Shown one piece after another: positions 47,547 to 60,370 of a DNA stretch of 64,000 nt; the first letter of the stretch is position 1; every line of letters starts with the position of its first letter. A program made the position numbers and the translations under genes. The notes under the pieces were generated by a model. It saw only the letters and a program-made list of their open reading frames with translations. It was not told the origin of the DNA and did no database searches. Source of the stretch: Acanthochlamys bracteata (lineage: Eukaryota; Streptophyta; Magnoliopsida; Pandanales; Velloziaceae); contig CM034126.1 of assembly GCA_019914995.1 (NCBI GenBank), positions 6,577,001-6,641,000 on the forward strand. Direction: 5' to 3'.

Positions 47547-50500
47547 AGGGATGAAAATATCGGTGAGCGTAACGAAACATGATCTTAACTAATTGCATAT
47601 GAGCTAGAGTTATTTCTGAAATACCTCACTCATCTGCTGTTGTGAGGACTCGTCATGAGAACCTATAAGAAAGACATTCTAAATGAATTCATCTCTTTCT
47701 TCCTTTAAGAAATACCTTTCTGAATGAACCTAACTACTTCACCAATAAAAATTTTCAAATATCAAACAAATTTCTTACAAAAAAATCCATTTGTTTTTTC
47801 TTTGAAGCAACTTCGATATTCATTTTATGGCAGCAGGAGAGCCATCAAATTTACGAATCTACCATTTCCGTGTTGTTTCCTTCCACATCGTTGCAGTATC
47901 AACGACGGCGACCGTTTCGCGGAGCCGCATCGAGGTGGAGCCGCTCAGCTTCGTAAGCCGATGAATCGAAGGAGTTCGAGAACTTCGAAATCCAAGTGAC
48001 TCGCGTGTGTGAAGAGGTCCGGGAACATGTTCCGGCTTAATGAAGAACGTCAAAAAATATCCAACGGGAATGAAGAACGACGTCGTAAATTCAACAGCCA
48101 AAATTGTTTGAAGTCTCCAAAGTTTAATTTTGATATGCTAGTAAAATAAAATTTTATTTATTTAATGTTAAAAAGAAATTTAGATTGGGGAAATATGCTT
48201 ATAATTTTTATTAATACAAGAAATTTAATAATATATTTATTAAAACTTATTAAATTATTATTAAAAATTTTGTAAATTTTTTAGAATTATTTTATGATAC
48301 TACTGTTTTTATTAGTCGGTGTTTACTATCCTATTTTTATTAGTTCACACTCAACTTTTAATATGGCCATAATGTTGTGTTTGTATTTAACAAATGAATT
48401 ACTTGAACTTATCCTTATAATAATGATAAACAAATTAAAAAATATTGGTCTATTGTTTATATTATTTTACTTTTATATTAAATTTTTAATATAATTTATG
48501 TATTTTTAAATATTCTTTTTATATTGCTATATATTTAGATATTTTTTATATTTAATTTTGAATTATAAACGCTCGTAATAAGTTGTGTGAAGTTTATGAT
48601 CTTTATAAGACACAAACGCATCAGAGTAAGAAGAAAAAAATGATCAATTAGTTTTGATTACCATCAATCTCGCCTCAACATCAACACTAACTTCGAATCA
48701 AACAGCACATAATTTTCATTAGATTTGAGCAAATACTTTAAAAGAGATATCGATATTATCGATGACTATGACAACTCAGAAAAGTTTAACAGTTTAAACC
48801 GGTGGAAGTTACATTCGACAAGATATCAATTATTTTTTTAATTAATACGTGATATTTTGATTATTTTTATTTTAATAATATTTTTAGAATCGATATTTAG
48901 TATAGTTGAAAAGATAATTGAAAAGCAAAAAATACAATTGACAAGTGAAACGATAGTGGTTCTAACTTGTCTCAAAAATAAAAATATAATTACAAAATAT
49001 AGCATATAAATCATAATAAAATTTTGACAGAATAATTTTTTATGTTATATTTAACAAAAGATATTTAAATACAACTCCAAATATATAATTATGTAAATAT
49101 TATAGTAAAATTATTTACATTTACTTTTATCTTATCTTAGTAATGGTTTACTTTTTAAAACATTTATTTCTTTCATTCTTTAAAAAAAAAAAAACAGATA
49201 TACAGATAAATCAAAGAATTTTTTTATCGTGCCGACCCGACTAGAGAATAGAACGGGCCGGGTCAGTTAAACTTGATATTAATTTGGCATGCTCCGGGCC
49301 GATCGGCGCGACCCATCCGTTGATAATAACGGGCCGAAGGGAAGCACGAATATCGAAAGTGAAAGTTGAATTGCTTAAAAAGAAGAAGAAGATAGCGAGG
49401 GGCAGCTCCCGAAAAAAGTTGTTGGAAACTGTGTTGGTTTGTTTTTTTTTTTAATAATAACGGTGCTGTCTTGATTCAAAATATATATTCACTTCTTATT
49501 TTAATACGTGGCTGTAATTACAAACGCATTAATTTTTTTTTCTTTTGATCATTTTATCCATGTTAACAAATTTATAAGCAAGTCTTAGGCGAAAATCAAT
49601 CTTAATTATAAAAAAAAGTTAACAAACTAACGAATACATGCGTCATAATTGTTTCAAAATTTTAAGCATTACAGAAAAACATCATAAACTTTATTCTTAA
49701 CATCTTACTAGTTAATTAGCGAACGAAGAAATAAATCTTAAATTGTATCGAATAATTAGCATTCGATTACTAAAAAAGAAAACAAAAATCTTTATCTATC
49801 AAAATAATTGATAGAATAATTCATTAATTATCGATAAAACAACCATCAATCAATGCATTTGATGTGAATAATAAATTATATGATTCTTCATAGCAACTAT
49901 GTGATTTTTCTTTGTAACCGTCAATCAATGCATTTGATGCGAACAAAAAATTTTGTGGCTGTTCGTAGAACGAGAAGACATATTAAGCTAACATTAAAAT
50001 GCAATAAAGAGTGAATAAATTAACAAACAAGCAAACAATTTTTTAAAATAATTTTTTATGAAAGAATCTATTTTTTAAATTAAAAAAATGATAAAAATAT
50101 ATAATAAAAAATTATATTATATAAAATATTTTATATTTTTTAATTGTTAATAAATTTTTAATATATATTAAAAAATATGAAATAAAAATTAAAAAATTAT
50201 TTTTAAAATAAGTAATGACAAATATCACCTATAATTATAGTTCTTTATTGAATAAATATTTTATTTTTTAATAACTTATTGTATTTAAAATTTTTTAAAT
50301 TACAAATATTTATATGCTATAAAATTATTATTTTAGAATATATAAACTAACCTATTTAAAAAAATTATTTTAATCAACTCTAGTCAATTCCTTACTAATG
50401 GAAAATGTAGACCATCGCAGTTGTTAGACTTACCTATGCTAAATTAATAATTATATCTAGCTAGCTTTTCAAAGACATTTGATGGAATTGAATTTAAATT

Positions 50501-50867
50501 CCAATCTGAATTATGAAGTAGTGCCTCACGATATTATTTAACCTTATGATATTATTGAGTTATGGCGTTGAGATGTTAGAAAAAGCCAAAAAGTGTTTTC
50601 CTATTCTGATAACCGATAACGAAATATTGAAAAGTAGTAAATGATTAAAGTATTTACAAAAATGTTTTTAAATATAATTTTTTTATAACATAAAATATTT
50701 TTATTAAATAATAATAATAAAAGTAAAAATAATAAATTTTTTGTGTAAATTTGTATATGTTTTGAAATTTTAAATAAAAATTTTGAAATGAAATAATATA
50801 AAACGTCAAAACGCTCAACTTTCGGCTCAACTTTAAATTCAATTCAATATCTAGGTATACGTTTAGC
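47547..50867. other. Intergenic DNA with a GC-richer island, no gene recognised
   Basis: About 47850-48080 is markedly GC-richer than its surroundings and has several short open frames on both strands, none of which I recognise; one reads DESKEFENFEIQVTRVCEEV. It might be a captured or decayed gene fragment. About 49220-49340 is another GC-rich patch of GACCCG and CGGGCC words typical of transposon ends here. About 49843-49968 holds two copies of CAATCAATGCATTTGATG. The rest is AT-rich. Confidence 0.4.
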
Positions 50868-51683
50868 TAGGGATCGCAATATATGACCCAATCCAAAAAT
50901 TCAATTCAAAATCAATCTATTTAATCAAAATTAGAGTTGAAAAATTTGACCCGGTTATTAAATGGGTCGATCCGGGTTAATCCGAAATTGACTCACCAAT
51001 CCGAAATATCATTTTTTGAAGAAATAATTTTGATTTTTTCTTACCGTATAATAAAATATTGGTAATAAAAATAATCGATAATAGTTATTTACAAACTATT
51101 AAAGTATATTGTATTTATAATTAATTTTTTATTTTTATACCTTAGTAAAATAGTGTAAGATGAAAATTATAATATTATCGAAAGTATCACTATGTAGGTA
51201 TTTTTAATGACGAATTTAAATTTCGTATAAAGATTTTTATGAAAATTTTGTTAGATAGATATATTTATCAAAATTTTTATCGAAATTATTAATATGTATT
51301 TATAATCATAAATTTCAGATGTTATCATATATTTTCAAAAAATAAAAATAACAATTTTTTTTGGATATTTTAAGGGCCAATGAAGACATTAAAAATACAT
51401 ATTTTGTCGGACATAATTATATCTCATCAGTAAAAATATCGTGCACCTTTATTCGAACTGATTTTATAATTTCGCTGAAGCTTAAAAATATATAATTAAT
51501 AATTAATATTTTTAATTATTAAATAAGTCGATCCGAATTTGATCTGGTTATTAGTAGGTTGGATTAGGGTTGACAATTTTGACCCGTATAAATTTATGGA
51601 TTGGATTAGGGTTTAATGAATTTGACACGGTTATTAAATGGGTCGATCCGAAATCGACCCACCAACTCATATTGCCACCCCTA
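50868..51683. mobile_element. Non-autonomous hAT element A, with exact 8-bp target duplication
   Basis: 816 bp from TAGGGATCGCAATAT to ATATTGCCACCCCTA, inverted ends of about 15 bases with two mismatches. The 8-mer CGTTTAGC flanks it exactly (50860-50867 and 51684-51691), the length used by hAT elements. Inside each end are several copies of GGTCGATCCG and GATCCGGTTATT. No open frame of note, so it needed a transposase from elsewhere. Most of its length matches element B at 52045-52896. Confidence 0.8.
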
Positions 51684-52044
51684 CGTTTAGCTTAGCTTAT
51701 TAGATATTTTATTTTAAAAAACATTTCATTATTTAATAATTTCAATATTTTAAAATATAAAAATAATAGCTGCAAAAATATATATATATATATATATATG
51801 TAATTTATTTCTACTAATAAATTAAGTTTATTGTTAAAAAATGTTTTAAATAGTTTTTATTTTTAAAAAGTTTGTTGTCTAAGCACGTCAAACGTCTTTT
51901 AATATTTTCATAATATTATTTAATTTTAGAAAATATTATGCTATCGGCTTTCAAATATATTTGAAATTTTCAATCTGAAAATCTCGATAATTGCTGAATA
52001 GAAAACACCCCAAATATAATATTAGTGGACCAAAGACATTTATA
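51684..52044. other. Spacer between the two hAT elements
   Basis: AT-rich, with a TA microsatellite at about 51778-51800. No gene. Confidence 0.6.
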
Positions 52045-52896
52045 TAGGGGTGGCAATATATGATCCGATCCGAAAATTTAATCCGAAATCGACCTGTTTA
52101 ATCAGAGTTAGGGTTAGAAAATTTGACCCGTATAAATATATAGGTTGGGTTAGGGTTGAATTAATTTGATCCGGTTATTAAATGGGTCGACTCGGGTTCA
52201 CACGAAATTGACCCACCAATCCGAAATGTCATATTTTGAAGGAACAATTTTTGATTTTTTCTTACCGTATAATAAAATATCAGCAATAAAAATAATCGAT
52301 AATAGTTATTTACAAACTATTAAATTATATTGTATTTATAATTAATTCTTTATTTTTATATTTTAGTAAAATAGTGTAAGATGAAAATTATAATATTATT
52401 AAAAGTATTACTATATAGGTAGTTTTAATGACGAATTTAGATTTCTTATAAAGATTTTTATGAAAATTTTGTTAGATAGATATATTTGTCAAAATTTGTA
52501 TCGAAATTATTAATATGTATTTATAATCATAAGTTCAGCTGTTATCATATATTTTTAAAAAATAAAAATAACAATTTTTTTATATTTGAAGGACCGATGA
52601 AGATATTAAGAAATACATATTTTATCGAACATAATTATATCTCGTCAGTAAAATATCGTGCACTTTCATTCGAACTGATCTTATAATTTCGCTGAAGCTT
52701 AAAAATATAAAATTAATAATTAATAATTATAATATTAAATAGGTCGATCCGAATTTGATCCAGTTATTAATAGGTTGGCTTAGGATTGATAATTTTGACT
52801 AGTATATCATGGGTTGAGTTAGGATTGAACGAATTTGATCCGATTATTAAATAGATCGATTCAAAATCGACCCACCAATTCATATTGCCACCCCTA
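52045..52896. mobile_element. Non-autonomous hAT element B
   Basis: 852 bp with inverted ends TAGGGGTGGCAATAT and CATATTGCCACCCCTA. Flanking 8-mers CATTTATA and TATTTATG agree at 6 of 8, both differences being transitions, as in an old target duplication. Same family as element A: shared interior words include TTCTTACCGTATAATAAAAT, TCGATAATAGTTATTTACAA and TATCGTGCAC. No coding capacity. Confidence 0.8.
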
Positions 52897-55131
52897 TATT
52901 TATGATCCCACAAGTAGGACTATTATTTAATTACAATAAGCTATATTTACCGTACTTATTATTATTTTAAAATTTATTCATTTTATTCTTTATAAATTAT
53001 TATAATAAAGTTTATAGTATATTTATTTTATACATTTTAAAATAAAATTAATTTGTTTTTAAAACTTTTGAAATTTTAACAAATATTATTTTAAATAATT
53101 TCAAACATTTTCAAAATATATCAACCTACTATTTCAACTCGCATATTTTAAACTCGTAACTAAATTTCATATAAGTAAAAAAAAGAAATAATTTTTTTAA
53201 AAATAGATTAAAAATAAAATTTCATTTTATATTTCAATTAGTTTAAAAATGAATTAAAAATTTAAAAATAAAACTGTATTAAAAATATATAAATAAAAAA
53301 ATTAAGACAAAAATTTTTATATATAAATTTAGAATATCTAATATTTTATATAAATAAAATATATAAACTTTGTAAAATTCTAATTTAAAAATTTTTGGGC
53401 GATTGAAACATGCGCTTTAACGTCGGATCTGAAATATTTCAAGTAGTGGTCTCAGTTTACGAATTTAAACTCAATTTCAATACGAATCAAATACTATCTT
53501 ACTAATTTAAATTGGATCGGTGTTAGAACTTCATGTGCTTTCTAATTAGAAACAAGTGGTCCATTAATTTGTATTCTAATTTGAATCCAAAGTTTAAGCT
53601 AATAATTTAAATAAGTTTTAAGTTAGAAGTGTCAGAGAATTTTAATAAGAGCCAAAAAAACTAAGAATATATAAACATGACAAATAGCACAATTTTTATT
53701 TTTCTTCACAAGTATGCTACTACACCTATTAGGGTGTGTTTTATCTTGATATAAAATTTATTTTTTAAAAATAAGTTTGAAAAATTAAATTTAAACTTAA
53801 ACATATTTAAGAACAATAAGATTTTATATTAAAATAGGTATTAAATTAAATTGTGAAAAGATTTTAGTAAAAAATTATAATTTCAAATAAATAAATTTTT
53901 ATATAAAAATAATTTCCAAATACAAATGAATGATGTATCTCAAGAAAAGAACCGAGGCATACAAAAGAAGATGAAGGCAGAGAGCCTCCATTTTCTCGAG
54001 AAGACTTTTGCTAGGGGACTTTCACCATAATCGTCCACTCTACCTTTCAGGATATATATATAGGTGAAATCAGAGTCCGCCGACAAGTGCAACTAGATCC
54101 GGGGTCAGCGAGAAAGGTTTAAGTTAGCTTGTTTATAAAATAAAATTTTTTTGAAATAAAAAATATTTTTATTTTTTTTAAAATAAGTTTTATTTTTTTA
54201 TTTTTAAAAAATTAATAAAAATATATAATAAAAAATTTTATTTTGTATAATTTTTTTTACATTTTTTAATTTTTAAATAAATTTTTTATATAATTATAAA
54301 ATATGTATTAAAATTTAAAATAAAAAAAATTTGAAAAGTAGCTTCTGATCAGCTCAACCAAACGCGCTATAAATGATAGATAAAAAGTCTGGGGCTGCGC
54401 TTTTCTTCAAACATATATAATATTATTCACTTTTTTCTAACATCTATTCTGTTATCTTCACCTCCACACGTAAAGTTACCTTCCCCCCTCTCCACTTTCT
54501 GGAATTATAATTTTAAATATATATTTTATATTTATTAATAATGTATATAATATTTAGTATAATATTTAAAAATATAAAACTATTATTATTAAACTTATAT
54601 ATAAATACCTTAACTTTAATTCAAAAAATTAAAATTATTTCTAAAAATATTTTTATTTAAAAAACTATTTGTATATTCAGAAATAAATAATTTTTAATTT
54701 TCTGCTATTTTTATAAAGAATTTCTATAAAATTTTAAAATATATAATCAAAGTTTTTTATTATATCTATTTTTTAAAAATATAAAATAATTTTATTTTAA
54801 AAATTAAAATATTTTTATTTAGAATTTTTTATTTGAAAAATATTTTGAAAAGCTCCTTTTACCCGTTCTGATTAGCCACATGCTTCATCTTCTATTAAGT
54901 ACTGATCAGCGGTTCAGGTAACTCTTCTTCTTTTTTTATACGCGTGGCATCGTATATTGGTTTCCTATTGTAAAACTTTTTCTAATGTCTTTTTTTCTTT
55001 TTTAACCATGACTACCTACCTGCACGGCAATACCCAGTTAGTTATTTATTACCAAGTATTCAAATATAAGTAATAACAATAAGCAAGCGAGTGAGCACCC
55101 ACCCCTTTCTCTCTCCCCGTCGTCCTTCACC
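52897..55131. other. AT-rich intergenic DNA and SUVH promoter region
   Basis: No gene seen. 53730 onward begins TAGGGTGTGTTTTATC, similar to the GTGTTTA MITE ends. A MITE-like sequence lies at about 54115-54371. 55098-55127 is a pyrimidine-rich patch (CCCTTTCTCTCTCCCC) of the sort common at plant transcription starts, just before the SUVH leader. Confidence 0.45.
54115..54371. mobile_element. AT-rich MITE, CCAAACGCGC end
   Basis: Right end GATCAGCTCAACCAAACGCGC, left GTTAGCTTGTTTATAAAA, AT-only interior. Resembles the element at 60497-60740. Confidence 0.45.
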
Positions 55132-55185
55132 ATGGGAGCAGTAGTTAAAAGCTCTTCCAATAGTTCTCTGAATCTAGAAATCTAA
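55132..55185 (+). other. Possible upstream open reading frame in the SUVH leader
   Basis: A 17-codon frame whose ATG sits in a favourable context (ACCATGG), ending 83 bases before the SUVH start. If transcribed it could reduce translation of the main frame. The transcription start is unknown, so this is tentative. Confidence 0.3.
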
Positions 55186-55268
55186 ATTTTTTTTTTTGAA
55201 CTTCTGTTCTTTTCTTGCCAAAATACCATTTCCCCACTCTACCCCTTCCAAACTGAACCTTAATCTGC

Positions 55269-57227
55269 ATGGCTTCATTGGCTTCACCGGAGCCGCCGCT
55301 GCCGACGGCGTTCACAACGCCACCTCTACCGATGTCCACGCCACCAACACCTCCACCACCTGCGACATCCATGCCGCCGCCGGATTTAAACCTGAGTCTA
55401 CTAGTGAAAGCCGAACCGAAAATTGAACCGTTTGATCCCATCACTCCTGGTCCGATCATTGGACCAATTGAACCGCTTGCCGCTCAACCCGCTACTCCTC
55501 CTAACGCCGAAGATGAATCTGCTCTCTTCGCCGAGTACTGCCGTCTAGCTCAACTCTTCTTATCTTCCCTCTCCCATTCTAACGCCGTCGTTCCTTCTAA
55601 CGGAGAGTGTTCCGGAGCTTTGTCGGCGAACAAGCCGAAGAAATCTCCCCGGCCGCCGCGATCGGCGGAGATGGTTCGGGTTTCTCCGATGGGCCCGCGT
55701 GATCGGGCTTACTTCCATGATATCGTCCGGCGATCGCGTGCGAGTTTCGAGTGCCTCCGGTTGCTTCTACACCGGCAATGCAACGCTGAGCCCCGGGTTA
55801 GCGGAGGAGGAATGAATAGGCCTGATTTGAAGGCTGCGGCATTGATGGGTGACAGAAATCTCTGGCTCAATAGGGATAAAAGGATTGTTGGCGCAATACC
55901 TGGTGTAGAGGTTGGTGATGTTTTCTTCTTCAGGATTGAGCTTTGTGTTGTTGGATTACATGGGCAGGTTCAGGCAGGGATTGATCATGTGCCTGCTACA
56001 CGTTCAGCTACTGGAGAACCAATTGCTACTAGCATTATTGTGTCAGGTGGTTATGAGGACGATGAAGACCGAGGGGATGTATTAATTTATACAGGGCATG
56101 GTGGCCGTGACCGGAATTTACATAAAATGAGTAGTAATCAGAAATTAGAGGGAGGGAATCTTGCACTAGAACGGTCTATGCATTATGGGATTGAGATTAG
56201 AGTGATTCGAGGGTTCAAAGCTGACATAAGTCCATCGAATAGGATTTATGTATATGATGGATTGTATAAGATTGTTCAGTATTGGCAGGATGTAGGTAAG
56301 TCAGGGTTTGGGGTTTATAAGTATAAGATGGTGAGGTTGGAAGGACAGGAGCAGATGGGTACTCGTGTAGTTAGGATTGCTCAGGATCTGAAAGTGAATC
56401 CGCTCGCTGTGCGGCCATCTGGGTACTTGAGTCTTGATATGTCCATGGGCAAGGAGAATTTGCCAGTTTCAGTGTTTAACGATATCGATGAGGATAAGGA
56501 CCCTCTCTTGTTTGAGTATCTTGCTCGACCGATATACCCCCCAGCAGTTTATATGCCTAAAGGGATGACCGTAGGGGGTGGATGTGACTGCTTCAAGGGC
56601 TGTTCAAAGGATTGCTACTGTGCTAAGCTGAATGGTGGAGAATTTGCATATGATGAGAATGCAATTCTTTTGAGAGGGAAGCCGTTGGTGTATGAATGTG
56701 GCCCTTATTGCCGGTGCCCTCCGACTTGCACCAACAGGGTTACGCAAAAGGGAATCAGAAGCAGGCTGGAGGTGTTTCGGTCGCATGAGACAGGTTGGGG
56801 AGTGAGGTCGTTTGATTTAATTCGTGCTGGGTCTTTCATTTGTCAATTTACAGGAATCGTGCTAATGAAGCAGCAAGCTGAGACTATTTCCATGAATGGC
56901 GGTAGTTTGGTGTCACCACGCAGATTCCCACAAAGATGGGTGGAATGGGGAGAACTGTCCGATGTATTGCCAGGCTATACTCCGCCAGGACATCCTCCAC
57001 TGCCTGAACTCAACTTTGCCCTAGATGTCTCAAGAATGAGAAATGTAGCTTCATATTTAAGCCATAGCTGCAGCCCAAATGTTTTTGTACAGTTTGTGTT
57101 ATATGATCACTATAATGCTTTATATCCTCATGTTATGGTGTTTGCCATGGAGAACATCCCTCCTCTGAGAGAGCTGAGTATTGATTATGGAATGGTTGAA
57201 GAATGGGTCGGAAGATTAACCATGTAG
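55269..57227 (+). CDS. SUVH2/SUVH9-type SRA-SET protein, intronless
   Basis: A single open frame of 652 residues. Order: Pro-rich N-terminus (about 1-80) with PDLNLSLL; SRA/YDG domain (about 200-360) with IPGVEVGDVFFFR, ATGEPIATSI, SGGYEDDED and VYDGLYKI; pre-SET zinc cluster (about 436-490) with GCDCFKGCSKDCYCAKLNGG and YECGPYCRCPPTC; SET (about 497-645) with ETGWGVRS and LDVSRMRNVASYLSHSCSPN. It ends at GRLTM with no post-SET cysteines, and the usual NHSC is SHSC. Both are marks of the SUVH2/SUVH9 branch, whose members are regarded as lacking methyltransferase activity and instead bind methylated DNA through SRA and help recruit RNA polymerase V in RNA-directed DNA methylation. SUVH2 against SUVH9 cannot be settled by eye. 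The GC-rich 5' part contrasts with the AT-rich surroundings. Confidence 0.93.
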   Translation: MASLASPEPPLPTAFTTPPLPMSTPPTPPPPATSMPPPDLNLSLLVKAEPKIEPFDPITPGPIIGPIEPLAAQPATPPNAEDESALFAEYCRLAQLFLSSLSHSNAVVPSNGECSGALSANKPKKSPRPPRSAEMVRVSPMGPRDRAYFHDIVRRSRASFECLRLLLHRQCNAEPRVSGGGMNRPDLKAAALMGDRNLWLNRDKRIVGAIPGVEVGDVFFFRIELCVVGLHGQVQAGIDHVPATRSATGEPIATSIIVSGGYEDDEDRGDVLIYTGHGGRDRNLHKMSSNQKLEGGNLALERSMHYGIEIRVIRGFKADISPSNRIYVYDGLYKIVQYWQDVGKSGFGVYKYKMVRLEGQEQMGTRVVRIAQDLKVNPLAVRPSGYLSLDMSMGKENLPVSVFNDIDEDKDPLLFEYLARPIYPPAVYMPKGMTVGGGCDCFKGCSKDCYCAKLNGGEFAYDENAILLRGKPLVYECGPYCRCPPTCTNRVTQKGIRSRLEVFRSHETGWGVRSFDLIRAGSFICQFTGIVLMKQQAETISMNGGSLVSPRRFPQRWVEWGELSDVLPGYTPPGHPPLPELNFALDVSRMRNVASYLSHSCSPNVFVQFVLYDHYNALYPHVMVFAMENIPPLRELSIDYGMVEEWVGRLTM

Positions 57228-60200
57228 TTAAGTGCTTTCAGATACATTTCTGTTTCTGGAGACATTCTTCAGGTCTTGACTGCCTTAACACGCTTGGTAA
57301 TCTTTCTAAACTTTCCTTTTATGTATCTTCTAAAATTTTGATTTAATAGGGCTTGCAAATGCACATGTATTCCAACAATGTGGAAGTTGGGATTTGCATT
57401 ATTATGTTTGCATTAATTTATGTTCTGTTGTTAATCACAATAAACCAACAAAATGGATAAAATCTGTTTGTGTATATCTAACATGGGCCCTCTTGCTAGT
57501 AGCTGCCTAGATATAACAGCCGGGAAGTAAGCATCTAGCTAACTCTTTCTGAGGCATTATGAATGTAACCTTGTCATTGTAGTATATCTTTCATTTCTTA
57601 AAACTTATTTTTAAATAGTTATTTACAATAAATTAGTTACCCTGTGCTGGTGACGTAGCAACTGTAGTCATGCCTTTGAGGTGGTGCTACTTGTTATTCA
57701 TGTATATTATATCTGCTAATTATGCCAATAATGTTGCTGATCAAACTGATTTCAGGGTCAAACATGCGGCATGCTCATGGCATGTATAATAAAATGAATA
57801 ATATCAAATGCAGCCATCATTTTCAAAGAAGCAGATAGCCTGCTAGATTCAGGAATAACAAAGTCATTGTCTAACAATAGACGCAAACACTCTTTACGGT
57901 TTAACGGTCTGAGACAATTACCAAATTTATACTTCTTGTTTTCTGGAGGCTGTTGTACTTGCTATGACCCTAAGCTCAGCTGTATACTGAATTTGAGAGA
58001 AGCAAACATTTGCATGGTGTGAGCCACATATCAACAAATCTTTGGTAAACCCAAGTAGAACTTTATTTTTGTTAAAAGACTTTGTTGATTTAGCATCACA
58101 TTTCTGAAGGCTTGGGATAAGTGGCCAACTTTGTGGAACTGTGTTTTGGTAGCCTCTAGATAGGAGATGCACCTCTCGTTCAATAATTCGATATGCGTAT
58201 GAACTATGAAATCACAAAGAAGGATGGCTGAGCAGAAGGGAAAGGTGATCGTAATTTTCGAGGACATGAAGTGCTTGGTTGTTAGGGGCATAATATTATT
58301 TAGTCCAATTAGTAAAAAATTTATACTTGTCTTTTATATTTGACAGTGTTATGTCAACAAATAGGTTGCTCACGTGGCCACACTCCTGACTAACAGAGGT
58401 TTCTCCTAGGCTTTCCCCACCATTGTCAAAGTATTAGCTGCTTACTGTGTAGGTTCAGAATACAAGAAGCTTCTCTTGTTTGGTGCAAAATTTCATCTTA
58501 GCCAATAGCTGCGCATCCTGTCTCTTCTGTGTGAGAGGTTAGGACCCTATTTCTCACGGTTCCAGTTTTGGCCCATTGCTGAGCTTTAAGAGTTTGCAAC
58601 ATCCATTAGTACTATATACAAGTTAGTAATGGATGATAAAAACAACTAGAATATACCGTTGAACAACTGGGTTGGACAACTTTGTTGTCAAATGCTAATT
58701 ATGCTGTAAAAGCTTGTCAGTACCGTCACTGAAATTTTGTTAAGGAGTGTTGAACTGCAGCAGCATAGTAGTTAAACTGACCAAGTTTCAGTTTGCCTAA
58801 CCATCAGATCTCTTATTCAACTTGAAAATGGATGCTTCATCTGTAGGGCTGATAAATTAACAAAGTTTCTGGTTCATATTAAAAGCTAGTATCTCATTTA
58901 TGATACTTTTGTCAAGTTATAATTCAAACGGGTAGTAACAGTCAGTATTAGCACACATATGCATTCATTTATGGTGCCATTATATGCTAAGAAACATCAC
59001 CCCTCACTCTGGTTCACTCACCAGCATTGTTTTATGTGAAATCTGGTGTGTTGAGCAGCGGGGTTCTAATCAAAATGTGAACCCAGATCACTTGTCAGTT
59101 TCAAGATAAATGAGAATGACTACTGTTAAATGAGTCTCACTGGATCATTACCTCCCATTGTTCATAAGAAATAATGGAATGATGTTCAGTATGTATTGTC
59201 TGTAATTGCTCGAGTTGTGCTTTTGATTCTTAAAGATTGTGTTTTTGTTAGATTTCTCTGCGAATGCCAGTGTTAAGATTTCAGCTGTATCCCCCTTATT
59301 ACACTGATTTTATGTTGAACTGATGACGGCTTTGTTATGTTGTCTTCTAGGCTTTCGAGGAGGTTCTTTCAGTTAAGTATCACACTACTCATCAATGCAG
59401 CTTTTGATAATGGTCATAGAAGGTTTTAGAAGTTGGACAACGGAAGTGTGATCATTAGAAGTAATTAGCATTGATACTGGATTTTGTATTAACAAGATAG
59501 GCTAACTGCCTCTCAGTCAAAGTATAAGCCTCGGCCATTCTGTCTTCATGTAGGAACACAGATGCTGTTCTCGAGCTAATGGTGTATATATCTGTACATT
59601 ATTACTGTAGTGTTCTTACTTGTGCATTTCCATCTTGTATGATGTATTACTCTCTGGGAGCATCCTCTTCCTTGCATCTTCTGTAGTGATATAAGGTGGA
59701 GGTAAGTGATATTCAAAGCAAAGCCTGTTCTGTATTCAGTTACTGGGAAATCACCAACTTGTGGAGATAGTGCTGAATATTTACTTAAAGGTGCTGAAAG
59801 CTGTTGCAAGAAACTACGTTAGCACAGAATCTCTTCTTTTAATGTTTGCAGAGTATTCCAAACTCCTTCCTGAAGCGACCAAAAAAATGTTCTTAGAATT
59901 TGCTTTGTTATTAACATGTAGGAAAGAAAAGTGTCTTCCTGAGCTATATGGCAATTGAGTTTATGCAGCAGACATATTTTGAGAATTAATTCTTCTACTG
60001 CTGCTATGTTCATGTCATGGCAAATGTGGTGCTTCAACTAACAGGGAGTATGATCACGTGGCTTCTGATGGATCCAACAGAGGCGCCATCATGTCCATCC
60101 ATCCATCTGCAGGAGTGAAGTGATCATAAGAGATCCAGGAGCCAAGATAATCCCGTCGGAGTTCTTCTGCCATTGATACTGTTACCAGCAGACATCGTCG

Positions 60201-60370
60201 ATCCAACGCAGAGAGGATTGCTTCTGTACGCGAATGGGGACAATGGATTCTCTGGTTTGCTTGCTATGTCATGCTGTTGTTTACTGCATTTGGGTACCGA
60301 GGGCTCTGTAAATTAACTGGTGCAGTACCAGTGTTTGTGATCTCAATTCTTTCACGTGGAGAATTTAGAA
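57228..60370 (+). other. Long region downstream of SUVH, probably transcribed, non-coding
   Basis: Normal base composition but no recognisable protein. Splice-like sites suggest 3' untranslated exons: a donor at 57297 (CTTGGTAATC) and an acceptor ending at 59350 (TGTCTTCTAG). The best open frame (59761-59958, 65 codons) has no family match that I know. A long or spliced 3' untranslated region of the SUVH gene is my preferred reading, at low certainty; an unrelated non-coding transcript is possible. Confidence 0.3.

Noticed and set aside
55196-55426. 76-codon frame overlapping the SUVH start
   Set aside because: It lies in another frame across the GC-rich Pro-coding start of the SUVH gene and has no family match.
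59761-59958. 65-codon frame downstream of SUVH
   Set aside because: No recognisable motif and no supporting splice or promoter structure; could be chance in a non-coding transcript.
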